Assembly (NCBI GenBank): GCA_026874595.1
Contig: CM049310.1
Span: 90,031,556 to 90,095,555 of the forward strand
Length of the DNA: 64,000 nt
Source: Sipunculus nudus
Lineage: Eukaryota; Annelida; Sipuncula; Golfingiida; Sipunculidae
Reading direction: 5' to 3'
Part shown: one piece after another, positions 47,701-57,699 of the stretch
Numbering within the stretch: the stretch's first letter is position 1
Layout: every line of letters starts with the position of its first letter
Made by a program: the position numbers and the translations under genes
Notes under the pieces: generated by a model
The model's database searches: none
The model's input: the letters and a program-made list of their open reading frames with translations, nothing else
What the model was told of the DNA's origin: nothing

Positions 47701-50700
47701 CTGAAAGCGTGGTATTTCATTTTGTATCAAGCCTAAATTATAAACATGGGACAGCCGCTCTCGCAGGTCAGATAACACATAACCTGGCATAGGACCGACA
47801 ATAAAATCAATGAGATCATGTGTCCCGGTATAATCAAACTAGCTAAAGTTTCCCAGTGCTTTGATTTTAAGGGATCTGAACCAAGTAGATGTTGGGCTTT
47901 TACATGTTAAAATGTATCTATAACCTTTGCCGATGGTCAAATATTTATTCGCTGAAAATGATACTTCCGCCAATTATAACTGTAACTGTGTATAATTATC
48001 TGCAGGCGCACTCTTCAGTGGAACGAGCTGGTCTGTTGGCGGCGGTGAAAATCCACAAAGTTGAGAGCGATGAATACTGCTGTATGCGAGGGGACGCGCT
48101 GGCCGACGCAATAAACCAAGACAAACAACGAGGGCTCATACCATTCTATGTAGGATTTCCGATGCTTATTTTGTCCCGATTTTATAAAACAATGTATTTC
48201 ATTATGCAATATTTAAATTCAGTGGCGGATCCAGAGGGGAGCGCCCGGGGCTCGCGGCCTCTCCCTGTTGAGCTGAAACAATCCTCATTTAATCTCTTTC
48301 TTTTCCCTTTATTCTTCATCAATTTTCATTTTTTGTTAAGATTTCCATTTTATTCCCTTGCAATAAGATGATTAAGTTATATACTGTTTATTACCGTCCA
48401 TTTCATAAGTTGAGGATATTAATGAACAGCTTTACTCAAATAAAGGTAGCATCCAAGTATTTCTATAACACGGGAAGGTGGCTTTCCTTTATTACCGAGG
48501 AACCCTTAAATTACATTCGCAAAATTAACAGAATAGTAGTTGAGGAACAGAACCTTATATTTTATGTGACAGGTGCCTCAGAAGTCCTCCTAACATTGCA
48601 TATCACAAATTTTCCAGTATATATATGTATATTAACTAAACAAAAGTTTGAGAATTTAGATATAATGATAAACATCAACAACCAACCCAATGTTCTCGAA
48701 ATTCTGGATCCGCCGTGTTTAATTGATATATAAATTTTATTACTATTTTTACCACTATAATTACTGTATCAAATTGTTGTATTGATTTCGCAAACCAAAT
48801 CCAAGTAGTAAATATGAACAAGATTATCACAAAGCAATATGACATAGGCCTAATAAGACTCCTTTTAGAAAAAGAAACATTAACTTGACGGAGAACATTA
48901 CTACGGTATTTTTTTAATTAACCACTATATCCACATACCTTGCATTAAATTAAAATATATATTTACTACGTGTAAAAGCATATTTATCAATTGTTTTATT
49001 AAAGATTTCATCATTAAGAGGTAACCATATTTGTTCAGTTGTGATATTCTATACCTGCATACTATTTACACGTTTCTTCTTCTTTGATAATCAGGATATT
49101 GATGAATTTTGAATAGTCAGGAATATGCCCATGACGTTAAGTAAATTAAAAAAACAGACCAGTTTCTTAGCAGATAATGATTTTTATTTTTATTTCTATT
49201 CTGCAGGCTGTTGCCACATTAGGTACTACGCCTTCCTGTGCCTTTGATAAACTTCAAGAGATAGGACCTGTATGTAAGTAAATATGCCGATACCGGCTGT
49301 ATTAAACACTTTAATGTATACAACTGAAATCAAATGAACTCAATGTATTAATTGTCATCTTCCCATATTAAACGACCTCATGCCTTCGTGAACTCAACTC
49401 AACCTGTGTATTTGTGCAAAAGAACAGCAGTCTAATTAAATTGATAGGACCAGCCTAAGGGCAAAAATAATAAAATTGTTCTGCGGGATGCGACTTTTTA
49501 TAAATCAGATTTTGTGTTATTCAGCACCAAACCTCTGTATTATTGGTGCATATGATAGGTGCTACAATTGTATAAAATCAAACAGTTCATGGTAAAATGA
49601 AATAATTGATATAATATTATTAAGTTATATAATATAATATGAAAACGCACCGCCACCAATTAATTATGACCCAATATAGGTGGAACAACGCTTATGTTTT
49701 GGAGTAATGATGGGTTTTTATTTTTCATTTTAGTGATGCCATTAGTAAGAGGTTTAAAGTCCGAACATCATTGTTGATACCATATATTTTCCCGCTATCA
49801 ATAAAAGTGTAAGCAATGGATCGAGGGTGAATAAGTTAATATTAAGTGTTACCCTGAAAACCGGAAATAACGGCCGTTGTGGGCGTTTGCTATTTCAGTG
49901 AGGTCAATGTTTCCTGCTTTCCTTACAGGTAATAGAGAAAATGTGTGGCTACATGTAGACGCCGCTTATGCCGGGTCCGCCTTCATTTGTCCCGAATTTA
50001 GACCGCTGCTTGATGGTGTTGAGGTATCTATGGTTAATGCGTATACGAATTCAACCTGTCATTACTATGGTTGTGAAGACACAACTCGGTATTAAGTCAA
50101 TACATGTATATCATTTTCGATAGAAAGACACCTTTGACGCTTACATATAGTATTCCACTGACATATAGGGAATGTGAAGTAAAACGTCACAGGTCGTAAA
50201 CGAAAGAATTTCAATTATTTTTAGTATTATTTTTCGGGCCGATGATAGATTCTCCATTTAATGTATGCATATGTGAACAAAAGGAGATAGCTCCTAAAAC
50301 CTAAAACTAAAATCTGGTCGTATGTTCTTATCTGAGTTGAGTTTTACAATTAAGACAAACATATATATATTTAGATTCTAAAGATTAATTTTGGGTTTAA
50401 TAGATGGGTGTCCCTTTTATCCATTATTAATTTGTATTTGCTTAATTTGATATCATTATACCCTTTCTCTTTCATATTATTAAATGATGACTTCTGCTTT
50501 AAAGCTTGCAGACTCCTTTAACTTCAACCCCCACAAGTGGATGCTGGTAAACTTTGATTGCTCCGCCATGTGGTAAGTATATTTTCCGTATTTACATTTT
50601 TTGCCTCTGCCAGGAGAGTATGCGCGTTAATCCCCGTCCATGTTTGTGTGTGTGTTTTGTGTCTTAAGTGTGTGTTTGTTCAAATCACGTTATCTTGAAC

Positions 50701-51412
50701 GGAATCGCATGAGCTTTTTCGGACATTTCGGGAATGGGTCAAAGAATAATCGATTAGACTTTCGTATGGATCCGTTTTATAACCTAGATTCAGGACGCCA
50801 TTAGGGAATATTCATAAATACAGTCACTTGTGCACGGATGAACCTGGGAATATGGGCAAAAAAGTAATGAATGGCCACATGGTAGAGGCTTGAGTGCCAG
50901 TGCAGATTTCTAGTTATAAAGGGTTTCCACCTAAGGTACTATTCAGTGCCTAATTAAAGAATATGTGTAGGAAATTAATTGCAGAACCTCGTTATGTATC
51001 TAGAGGGGTTAACTTAAACCTAAGCTATGCAAATGACCGAGTTGTATCCATTTTTTAAGGATTGGTCAATGTCCTACTGGTAGCACGGTTTACTGAATGT
51101 GTCTCAGAGGTTCTAATAAGATTTTAGTGTGTTTTTGGTACTCCTTAATCATAATCCGACTCCCTCTCAGAGTAATCCCTGATATCTTCAAAGAACATAA
51201 ATAAATTAATTAAAATATCAATTACATGTATATCATATTAAATTAATTAATATACTCACACAGGGTTAAAGACTCCTCTCAGATTGTGGACGCCTTCAAT
51301 GTTGACCCGCTGTATTTAAAACATGATCACCAGGGCCACGCCCCGGACTACAGGGTAAGCATGAAACGATAATACGCACACACAAACACGCACATCAGGA
51401 CCAGAAAAAAAT

Positions 51413-51476
<64 letters not shown>

Positions 51477-51528
51477 TTAACTGAAACTGTATATATTTTG
51501 AAAATGATAAGATACCATTATATAAATG

Positions 51529-51566
<38 letters not shown>

Positions 51567-54500
51567 TATACGCAAATGTGTATATTGTATATTATATACA
51601 CATTTATAATATATACACGCGTGCAAGTATATAGATGACAGAATATTTATTCCGGTTTTATAAAGTTTTCATATTAAATACTATTTTGAAAATATTAAAA
51701 GACAAAATACCACTGTACAATTCATTTGTATGTAATATGCATTCATCAGACAGTACTAGTACGTTTTCTACGATTAAAATGTAAGTTGCATAGATTAGCC
51801 AGGTTTGTTAAATGATGGTTCTTGCTTTCTTTTGGTTCCATATAATAATCCTGGAAGTTCGGGCTGTTTAACGATCCTCACGCAGCGACTATACACTGCA
51901 GGCGTCCCAGATCTTCTTTTGTTTTAACCGCTGCTTTGGATAGCAAGATTCTCTAGGTTCGACCGCCAGGGTGGGCACTAAGCAAAGACGTGTAATCAGA
52001 CCACTGAAAGCATGGTATTGAATTGTGCAACCTTTAATATGCGACACCTGCTGTCGTTGGTCTGACTGCACAGGTTATGGCTCAGGGCCATGCATATTCT
52101 TTGCTCCGTGCCCACCCTGGTGGTGTAACCGGGAAAATCTTGCCATTAAAAGCAGCAGTTTAACCTACACCATATATTAAAATGTCGGGCTTTTCTTTTG
52201 CAGCACTGGCAGATCCCGCTTGGAAGACGTTTCCGTTCACTAAAACTCTGGTTTGTTCTCCGTCTGTACGGAGTGCAAGGAATACAGGCACACCTCAGAA
52301 AGGTGATGAAGCAGCCTCACACGCTGCGATCCTTTCTACGATTTTATACGCCTGTCTTTTGCCGTATCCGCAGTAGCTAATAATCCAGATCGTGAGTCGG
52401 TATAATCTTTCCGCACTAAGTCACTACTCCGCATCAGTTCAGTTAACCATAGTCTGCTTGAAGGGCGGAGTACAGGAGTCCGGTTCACTTTAGTCCGGTA
52501 TAAATTAAACCGGTTTCTAGTGCGTACAAAAAAATCCACGCCTAGTCCGAATGAGTCCAGTTTCAGTGAACGGCCCTTGCCCCCACCCTTGATGCTGCAC
52601 TTGATTGCGTTGCCTGAATCGGATTACGAACCAAGTGCGGACTGCAAACTTACAAAGTTTTGAATAAATGGATTTAGGCTAAGGCTTTTGTTAATTGAAC
52701 TACAGTGCGGACACAAACCGGTTTATTATAATCCGGTTTACATGCGAACTAAGTGCGGATACGGCCTATGACGGGACGTATTTTGGTAAACCCACGGTCC
52801 GTCTCTCCGCCCTTGACATTTAGTTTTACCGAAATAACTTAGATGGATTATCTCGCGCGAGTTCGATAATGAGCAAAATCAACTTATATTTAATAAGGCC
52901 AGAGGTCACTGCTACTTTATGGTGTCGCCGCCGTGATGATTTACCAAAAATCTTATGGATTCTCATGAAACTCGTTAAGATAATAAACCAAAACAATTTC
53001 ACATCTGTATCGTATTCTCAGTAAAATACACGCACATTCAATTAGGTTGGAGGTCACAAGATGTGTGACGCTCGGATTTTGCACCATTTGCGATGTTCGG
53101 TGCTCTTTTTATTAATTCCTATAGTTGAATTTGGTACTATTTGGTGTTATATTCTGTAAACTTAGTGAGCAACTGTAGTAAGAATCCTCATGTCCAAACA
53201 ATCACTTTAAGTATAATAATTGTCAAACTGCCTTGGTTCAATTGAGCTCTAAAATACATAGTAAATCATGTACCTAATGTAATCCCCTGAATATCTTTTA
53301 TAGATCAGCTGAATAATAAAAAAATACAGGTTTTCTTGTTGGCTGAAGATTTTGAACATTTTCATTTTTCTTAGAAAAAAACGCATTATATCTTGCCTCT
53401 GGCAATACGCATGCATTCAACAAGAACATTATCCAAAAACATTATCATACAAACATATCCAAGCTTTGTTTTCATTAAATATATATCTTCGATCTGTATT
53501 CTTAAATTTGAATCAGAAATCAATTGACAAATTGACCAAAAAAGTGTAATAAATATGGCTGGATACTGCTTCATAAAACAGGATAAAAAACATGAAAATT
53601 ACGCATTTTCGAGTATATGTTTTAGGTAGGTGTGTGCAAAGGTGGAAAGCTACATTTGTAATAATTTGTTAAAAATATCTTGTTAAAGATTACATGGGTA
53701 GATGGTGGAAAGCTACCCACCTTCTACGAATCAATATTAAAAAAGAAATTAGTTATGATCGAATTATGCGTTAGGCTTATTCTTATTCGGCTACTTATAG
53801 CTAGGACAATGCTTTGTTGGAATCTCAGCTGAATGCATTTTCCTTTCACGCCGTGTGTTGTATTTGTTTTTAGCAAATTGCGCTGGCGAAAGAATTTGAA
53901 GCCCTAGTAAAGGCGGATGACAGGTTTGAGGTTACAAATGACGTCATCATGGGGTTAGTCTGCTTCAGATTAAAGGTGGGTTGTCATATTTAAAGAACTC
54001 ACCAATTTCGACCGAATGTGTAAAGTAATACGCATCACGTTTGCTCAATTCTTGTTCCTTATATTAATATTTTTTTTTATATTTGTATTGACACTTGAAT
54101 TTTTGTGGGGTTAAATACTCACAAAAAAATTGTTAAAGATATCTACAAGATTCAGGATTTGATTAATCTATTTTATTCACACAAATGAATTTTTTTAGTG
54201 GTTTAATTAAATTTGAATAAGGAGTTTAAAACTGGAATCTAAATTCACTCAGTATGGCAACCACTATATTGGGACTCAGTCTGTGCATTAACGTGTCTTT
54301 TGATTAGAGAATGTGCATGCATTAAACTAAATTTAACTTCCGACTGCATAACGTTTCCAGTTTTAACCTCCTTAATCTTAGCATACGTGACACTGATTTC
54401 AGAATAATTCAAATGGAGTCAATGAGCGGTTACTGAAGAAAATAAATGAAGACGCCAGGATACATCTAGTGCCATCTGTCGGAAAAGGCGTGTACTACCT

Positions 54501-54609
54501 GAGATTTGTAGTTTGTTCTGCAAAGACAGAATCCAAGGATATTGAATTTTCATGGGGTGTAATCAAAGAGTTATCGGGCACAGTGCTCGGAGAATCTAGT
54601 GCAGCTTAA
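38541..54609 (+). CDS. DDC: Aromatic-L-amino-acid (DOPA) decarboxylase, 12 coding exons
   Basis: A PLP enzyme that decarboxylates DOPA/5-HTP-type amino acids to monoamines in the cytosol. Coding exons: 38541-38741, 39333-39446 or 42213-42326 (alternatives), 44561-44674, 46959-47093, 48006-48149, 49207-49273, 49929-50023, 50505-50572, 51264-51354, 52204-52302, 53874-53975, 54403-54609. All junctions are GT-AG and in phase, giving 478 residues with either alternative exon (human enzyme 480). H190 (PLP stacking), D269 (pyridine N), K301 in NPHKW (Schiff base) and Y330 in the mobile loop are all present. G350 in PLGRRFR matches DOPA decarboxylases; histidine decarboxylase has Ser there. The start [10 protein letters not shown] fits the family. 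Sequence wording is closest to insect and vertebrate DDC, as far as I can judge by eye. Odd points are the duplicated exon 2 and the splice-site minisatellite after exon 3. Confidence 0.96.
39333..39446 (+). CDS. DDC: DDC alternative exon 2a (residues 68-105)
   Basis: 114 nt, phase 0-0. The acceptor is strong (CTTTTTCTTACTCCTTCTTTGAAG); the donor is weaker (TTGG|GTATAT). It encodes [20 protein letters not shown] then [18 protein letters not shown]. Compared with exon 2b it differs at 11 of 38 residues. These include Ala82 in place of Thr82 and Gln72-His73 in place of His-Ser. The [14 protein letters not shown] wording is nearer to histidine and tyrosine decarboxylases than to DOPA decarboxylases. 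The frame is fully open with mostly conservative changes, so it looks functional, not decayed. Confidence 0.9.
39447..42030. other. Intron between alternative exons, with (TA)n tracts
   Basis: Holds (TA)n(TAA)n at 41214-41288 and (TA)n at 41654-41738. No further exon copy was seen. Confidence 0.7.
42031..42183. repeat. Short tandem repeat just upstream of exon 2b
   Basis: About six degenerate units of TTTCCGGATAACCTCAA type (TCCGGATAACCTCA, TTCCTGATACCTCAA, TCCGGAATACCTCA, TCCGGATACCCTCAA, TCCGTGTACCCTCAA). It ends 30 bp before the exon 2b acceptor and overlaps where its branch point and pyrimidine tract would be expected. Confidence 0.8.
42213..42326 (+). CDS. DDC: DDC alternative exon 2b (residues 68-105)
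   Basis: 114 nt, phase 0-0. The acceptor is weak (GAGAGGTTGATTCCAG, few pyrimidines); the donor is strong (TCCTGG|GTAAGA). It encodes [20 protein letters not shown] then [18 protein letters not shown], the classical DOPA decarboxylase wording with Thr82. It is presumably the exon of the standard enzyme. Length and phase are identical to exon 2a, so either exon alone restores the full fold, while using both would duplicate 38 residues in frame. Confidence 0.93.
44561..44674 (+). CDS. DDC: DDC exon 3 (residues 106-143)
   Basis: Acceptor ATAAACGTAG, donor ATACAG|GTCAGTGAG, phase 0-0, 114 nt. It encodes [20 protein letters not shown] then [18 protein letters not shown]. The last 24 coding bases are the first unit of the minisatellite that follows. 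The start is fixed by the need for W|ISSPACTE; an AG 6 nt later would break the frame. Confidence 0.93.
44651..46564 (+). repeat. 32-bp minisatellite built from the exon 3 splice donor
   Basis: About 60 tandem units, each with GGCAAAGGAGGTGGAGTC, then ATACAG|GTCAGTGA. The first unit is the genuine end of exon 3 (codons GKGGGVIQ) with its 5' splice site. All later units lie in the intron but repeat the same exon end and donor. Variants are minor (GTCAGCGAGG, GTCAGTGTGG, GTGGGGTC). Because 32 is not a multiple of 3, read-through cycles through all frames and meets TGA within three consensus units. Confidence 0.97.
46959..47093 (+). CDS. DDC: DDC exon 4 (residues 144-188)
   Basis: Acceptor ATCTTTAAAG, donor ACCAG|GTACTT, phase 0-0. 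It encodes [20 protein letters not shown] and [12 protein letters not shown], the PLP phosphate-binding loop region (SEA). Confidence 0.95.
47578..47795 (+). mobile_element. Foldback MITE family, copy 2 (DDC intron 4)
   Basis: Shares GTAACCGCTGCTTTG, GGTTCTCTGGGC, CACCAGGGTG, CACTGAAAGCGTGGTATT and a trailing AACCTGG with the copy at 51882. Only the left arm is obvious. Confidence 0.65.
48006..48149 (+). CDS. DDC: DDC exon 5 (residues 189-236)
   Basis: Acceptor TATCTGCAG, donor TTCTAT|GTAGGA (weak), phase 0-0. It starts [21 protein letters not shown]190 stacks on the cofactor ring in this family. It ends RGLIPFY. Confidence 0.94.
48221..48717. mobile_element. hAT-like MITE in DDC intron 5
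   Basis: Starts CAGTGGCGGATCCAG and ends CTGGATCCGCCGTG, an inverted pair typical of hAT-type ends. Flanks TTTAAATT and TTTAATTG are a plausible imperfect 8-bp target duplication. About 0.5 kb, no transposase; the 121-residue ORF inside is not recognised. Confidence 0.7.
49207..49273 (+). CDS. DDC: DDC exon 6 (residues 237-259)
   Basis: Acceptor TATTCTGCAG, donor GTAT|GTAAGT, ends in phase 1. It encodes [20 protein letters not shown] with T244 in the position of human T246; the split codon completes as Cys. Confidence 0.94.
49929..50023 (+). CDS. DDC: DDC exon 7 (residues 259-290)
   Basis: Acceptor TTTCCTTACAG, donor GTTGAG|GTATCT. It encodes [20 protein letters not shown] and [12 protein letters not shown]269 in HVDAAYAG binds the pyridine nitrogen. 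Confidence 0.95.
50505..50572 (+). CDS. DDC: DDC exon 8 (residues 291-313)
   Basis: Acceptor CTGCTTTAAAG, donor ATGTG|GTAAGT, ends in phase 2. It encodes [21 protein letters not shown]301 is the Schiff-base lysine. Confidence 0.95.
51264..51354 (+). CDS. DDC: DDC exon 9 (residues 313-343)
   Basis: Acceptor CTCACACAG, donor TACAGG|GTAAGC. It encodes [20 protein letters not shown] and [11 protein letters not shown]330 on the flexible loop is the catalytic Tyr; Phe at this site would mark an aldehyde synthase, so this is a true decarboxylase. Followed by (TA)n at 51414-51471 and 51531-51565. Confidence 0.95.
51882..52167. mobile_element. Foldback MITE family, copy 3 (DDC intron 9)
   Basis: The most complete copy. 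Left arm GCTGCTTTGGATAGCAAGAT to CCAGGGTGGGCAC is matched in inverse by GTGCCCACCCTGGTGG to ATCTTGCCATTAAAAGCAGC, arms about 50 bp. It ends 36 bp before the exon 10 acceptor, so it could affect splicing. Confidence 0.8.
52204..52302 (+). CDS. DDC: DDC exon 10 (residues 344-376)
   Basis: Acceptor TTTCTTTTGCAG, donor AGAAAG|GTGATG, phase 0-0. It encodes [20 protein letters not shown] and [14 protein letters not shown]350 matches DOPA decarboxylases. Confidence 0.95.
52361..52771. mobile_element. MITE-like element in DDC intron 10
   Basis: Ends GCCGTATCCGCA and TGCGGATACGGC are inverted copies, 410 bp apart. Inside, AATCCGGTTTACATGCG-type segments occur in opposite orientations (TCCGGTATAAATTAAACCGG left; AACCGGTTTATTATAATCCGG-like right). 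No coding. Confidence 0.65.
53874..53975 (+). CDS. DDC: DDC exon 11 (residues 377-410)
   Basis: Acceptor TTGTTTTTAG, donor TTAAAG|GTGGGT, phase 0-0. It encodes [20 protein letters not shown] and [14 protein letters not shown]. Confidence 0.94.
54403..54609 (+). CDS. DDC: DDC exon 12 (residues 411-478, stop)
   Basis: Acceptor CACTGATTTCAG. It encodes [36 protein letters not shown], and ends [19 protein letters not shown] then TAA. A decayed copy lies at 28697-28875. Confidence 0.95.
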   Translation, partial: NNSNGVNERLLKKINEDARIHLVPSVGKGVYYLRFVVCSAKTESKDIEFSWGVIKELSGTVLGESSAA

Positions 54610-54641
54610 ACTATATGTGGTTTAGATGTATGTGTGTTATA

Positions 54642-54872
54642 AATAAACTACGACTATTAGCTATATTTGAACATTGCTGAATGGAAATATCCAGACACCT
54701 GTTCTAGCTTTCTTAGGCCGCTTACTTTTAACTTGGTGACCTATTATTTTAGCCCTTTTTTATTATTGTTTCAGAGACTTGTATACTATTGATTGTTAAC
54801 AGTATCAACAGGCGAGTGTTGTAGGCAATAGCATATACATGTATTAGTGTCAAGGAGTATATAAGCAATAAA
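54642..54872 (+). promoter_or_regulatory. Candidate polyadenylation signals of DDC
   Basis: AATAAA at 54642-54647 (33 nt after the stop) and again at 54867-54872. Either could end the transcript; a 3' UTR to about 54890 is the more usual size. Confidence 0.55.
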
Positions 54873-55137
54873 TCGAACACGTATAGACATAAAGCATTTG
54901 AATTTGTGTAGGAGTGTTATCATTTGTCTTATGTCCGTGTGGTGTGTCAACACACAAGTACAGTTGTCCTTTTAAATAAACCCATACCCAAGATATAATA
55001 TTTTTCAGGAAATAATGAACCAAGAATGTTCAGTTAAAGATATCCATGTTACGTTCTGACTTGGATAAAGCAAAATTTGGCAAGGTTCATCTTAATCCAG
55101 CCAGTAAACACTCATGATATTCTGATTAACCCGTTTC

Positions 55138-55330
55138 TGACACAAGGCAAGGAATCAGACAAATGAGAGCACATTTGGAGCTTGATGCACAAAACGATAC
55201 CACGTTCTCATTGGTCCAAATACACATCTATTCTCTGTGCCATCCCTGCTGGTGAACGCCATAAATCTTGTCATTCAATCGGTTAATACAAAGGAGATAT
55301 TGGACAACTGCAGTGTATAATCGTTTGGGA
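55138..55330 (-). mobile_element. Foldback MITE family, copy 4 (inverse orientation)
   Basis: Inverse complement of the other copies: TATACACTGCAGTTGTCC, AACGTGGTATCGTTTTG and TCTGATTCCTTGCC read on the minus strand. Confidence 0.65.
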
Positions 55331-57189
55331 TTATTTTTATGTGCATACATTAACTGATTCATCCGCTCTTGGTCCTCAGATTACACCTGAGAACAGATTA
55401 CCAGGATCAATTTGCCCTCAGTCTCCGCCTGACACAAATACGTTAATCTCCCTACAAATTTAAACTTTTCTACACAAGAGTCAGTCGACCGATATACACA
55501 TCAACGACGTGGTTGACCTTGGATACGCGGCCCGGTACTCTCCCTATATCAGTGGACCTAAAACTAAAATTCTGTGAGTTTCTGGTTGACCGAATAATCC
55601 TAATTAAATATTAATTATGATGTCCCTATAATCACTGCATTGAACTTTGAATTACTTTTCAGTGGTTAATATATGCACCTGATAACATTTGGTATACCCT
55701 AAATTATCATCCATCATTGGCAGTATTATCTTAACGATGGCCATGCATTTATCTGGCTTTCGCTATTTTGCTGTTCGTAATTGGTTACAAACCAGTTTTA
55801 CTTCTGAGGACCGGTTTTCGTTTTCATGAACAGTCGTAAAGAACAGGTGCAATTGAGCGGAAAGTTGTGGTCAAAGCCCTGCCAGGGCGTTAATATTTTT
55901 GTTTGCTACTAAAATGCGTAAATAAAACATGATTCCATGCATCTATACACGTTGCTTACGCGCTGTAAGCTGGAGGGGGGGGGGGGGGGATGCCTGCTAT
56001 TTACATATCAGAGCGTCACAAGACTCTTTGACGACCTAGCGATTCCCTCTCATTTGCATATTACTACGTCACGCTTTTTGTGCAGGAGGACAAGCGATCA
56101 ACAGATCCAATCACGCGCTTGCGCTTGGTCACGTTCGCAACGAAATCATGTATTCAGGGAAGCTAGAAAAGTCGCAGAGCTTGTGATTAATTTATCAGTA
56201 TCAATCAGAGTATCTGTTTTTACCTACATGATTAAAGTCTGTGCCCTCAAAGTTGTTAAAGTATTAAGAAAAACACTTGAGGTGGATCCTTATTTAAAAG
56301 CCGTGTATGGTTCCGAATAGGGGGACTCTTCGAAATCGTATAAATGACTTATTTGGCTGTGTAAACATAAGATAATTGCCTTGTTGTTGCCATTGTATCT
56401 TTTATAAAACTTCTGAAAGGTTCTAGCACCAATATAATTCTGAGTTGCCTACACATCCATAATTAAACCAAGAGATACCGGGGCGGATCCAGGATTTAGG
56501 AAAAGGGGGGGGGGGACCCCCTGGACAACCCCCCTGGATCCGCTTCTGAAAATGTTTACATCGAGAAGAAGTCGCATTGATTATGTGGACTGTCCCATTG
56601 ACTATTTCTACAGGATTTAGACTAGGACCCTGCTCTGATATTATCGCTGTTTGAACTGTAAAAGTGGGCGTTAATAGGGGACCGATCAGGGTAGCAGTTG
56701 ATCAACGTCTGCTCACAAGAAGTAAATAAAGTCTGTAATGTTTTAATCAAGGCGGACTTACAAGGATCTTAGAGGAAAATGTTTCATAAATGAGGTTTTT
56801 GGGCCAGAAAGACCAATTTACTACCTATACGCTTCCATCATATTTTAGTAGGTCTATGTATGGGTCTCGGTACGATATTTAAAAAAATATATCAATGACA
56901 AGTCGAAGTTGACAGAGATTTCATGTTTTATTTTTGCTACTCCAAGAGTAAAGCAGCTATGTTTTTTTTTTCTGCTAACTAGTCAAAGAAAATGGTTATT
57001 TTCCTCACAAAGTATACATTGTAAAATGCGTTGGATATGTTGTTGAACATCAAGTATGACGCAGTCCCCACTATAGAATTAACATGCAATTATTTGTCAT
57101 AGATGAGTCATATATTGCCAGCTAGGGGGCCCTTTTGGAATAAACGTTATATTAATACAGACAATGTGTGCTTTTTTAAATCTTTTGAA
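55331..57189. other. Intergenic between convergent genes
   Basis: A G run at 55973-55989. The plus-strand ORF 55937-56320 (127 residues) starts in it, is not recognised and has no splice support. At 56478-56548 is a short hAT-like palindrome (GGCGGATCCAGGATTTAGG and CCCTGGATCCGCTTC around a G run). Confidence 0.45.
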
Positions 57190-57699
57190 TTACTCTTGAA
57201 TTACCGCTTGCAGAGTTGAATCCGTAAAGAATGGCACTACCTGCACACAAATACATTGCTTTGTTGTTATACAGTGCTCAACAGGTTTGCAGTTGAAAGT
57301 GCCTTGACATGGCTTTCCATGGTGGCTCCCTGTACAAGCCAGTCCATTCAGCCGAGGGGTTAAGAGTGTACAAGTGTTAGCAGGTTGGAATAATCCCTGA
57401 ATATATAAAATTAGCTTTACGACTTGTGTAATTTTTGTATTTCAAGATATTAACAAGTGGAAAATGGGGTAACTATAAAAAATTGTTCTTACAGCTTCAA
57501 TATATATAATTATTGTAAGCTTTTGGTCTATAAATGCACCGGAGTTGACCTTTGTGTTACCTGAGTCATCCGTGTTTACCTGAATGGTGGCTCCTATTGA
57601 TAAGATAACTCTTGAGCGAGGACAATATACGTACAAGTAGGTCATATAAAAGATCATTACAAGTAAAATTCCAAGGGACTTTCCAGATATCATGCTCAT
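57190..57699 (-). CDS. Predicted small cysteine-rich secreted or anchored protein, two exons
   Basis: Exon 1 is 57699-57493 (69 codons) with a hydrophobic N-terminus (MSMISGKSLGILLVMIFYMT) acting as signal peptide or anchor. Donor GAAGCT|GTAAGA. A 96-bp intron with acceptor TTTATATATTCAG leads to exon 2, 57396-57190, which stays in phase 0 and ends in TAA, for 137 residues in all. Exon 2 has seven cysteines: NTCTLLTPRLNGLAC, GKPCQGTFNCKPVEHC and TKQCICVQ. The GKPC-NC-C-CxC layout recalls EB/EGF-like modules but I do not assign a family. A cryptic donor (CAG|GTAGTG) inside exon 2 could instead lead to further exons. Convergent with DDC; function unknown. Confidence 0.5.

Noticed and set aside
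47889-48371. 160-residue plus-strand ORF
   Set aside because: It is DDC exon 5 extended through both flanking introns and into the hAT-like MITE.
55937-56320. 127-residue plus-strand ORF downstream of DDC
   Set aside because: It starts in a G homopolymer, has no recognised domain and no splice or promoter support; kept only as a note.
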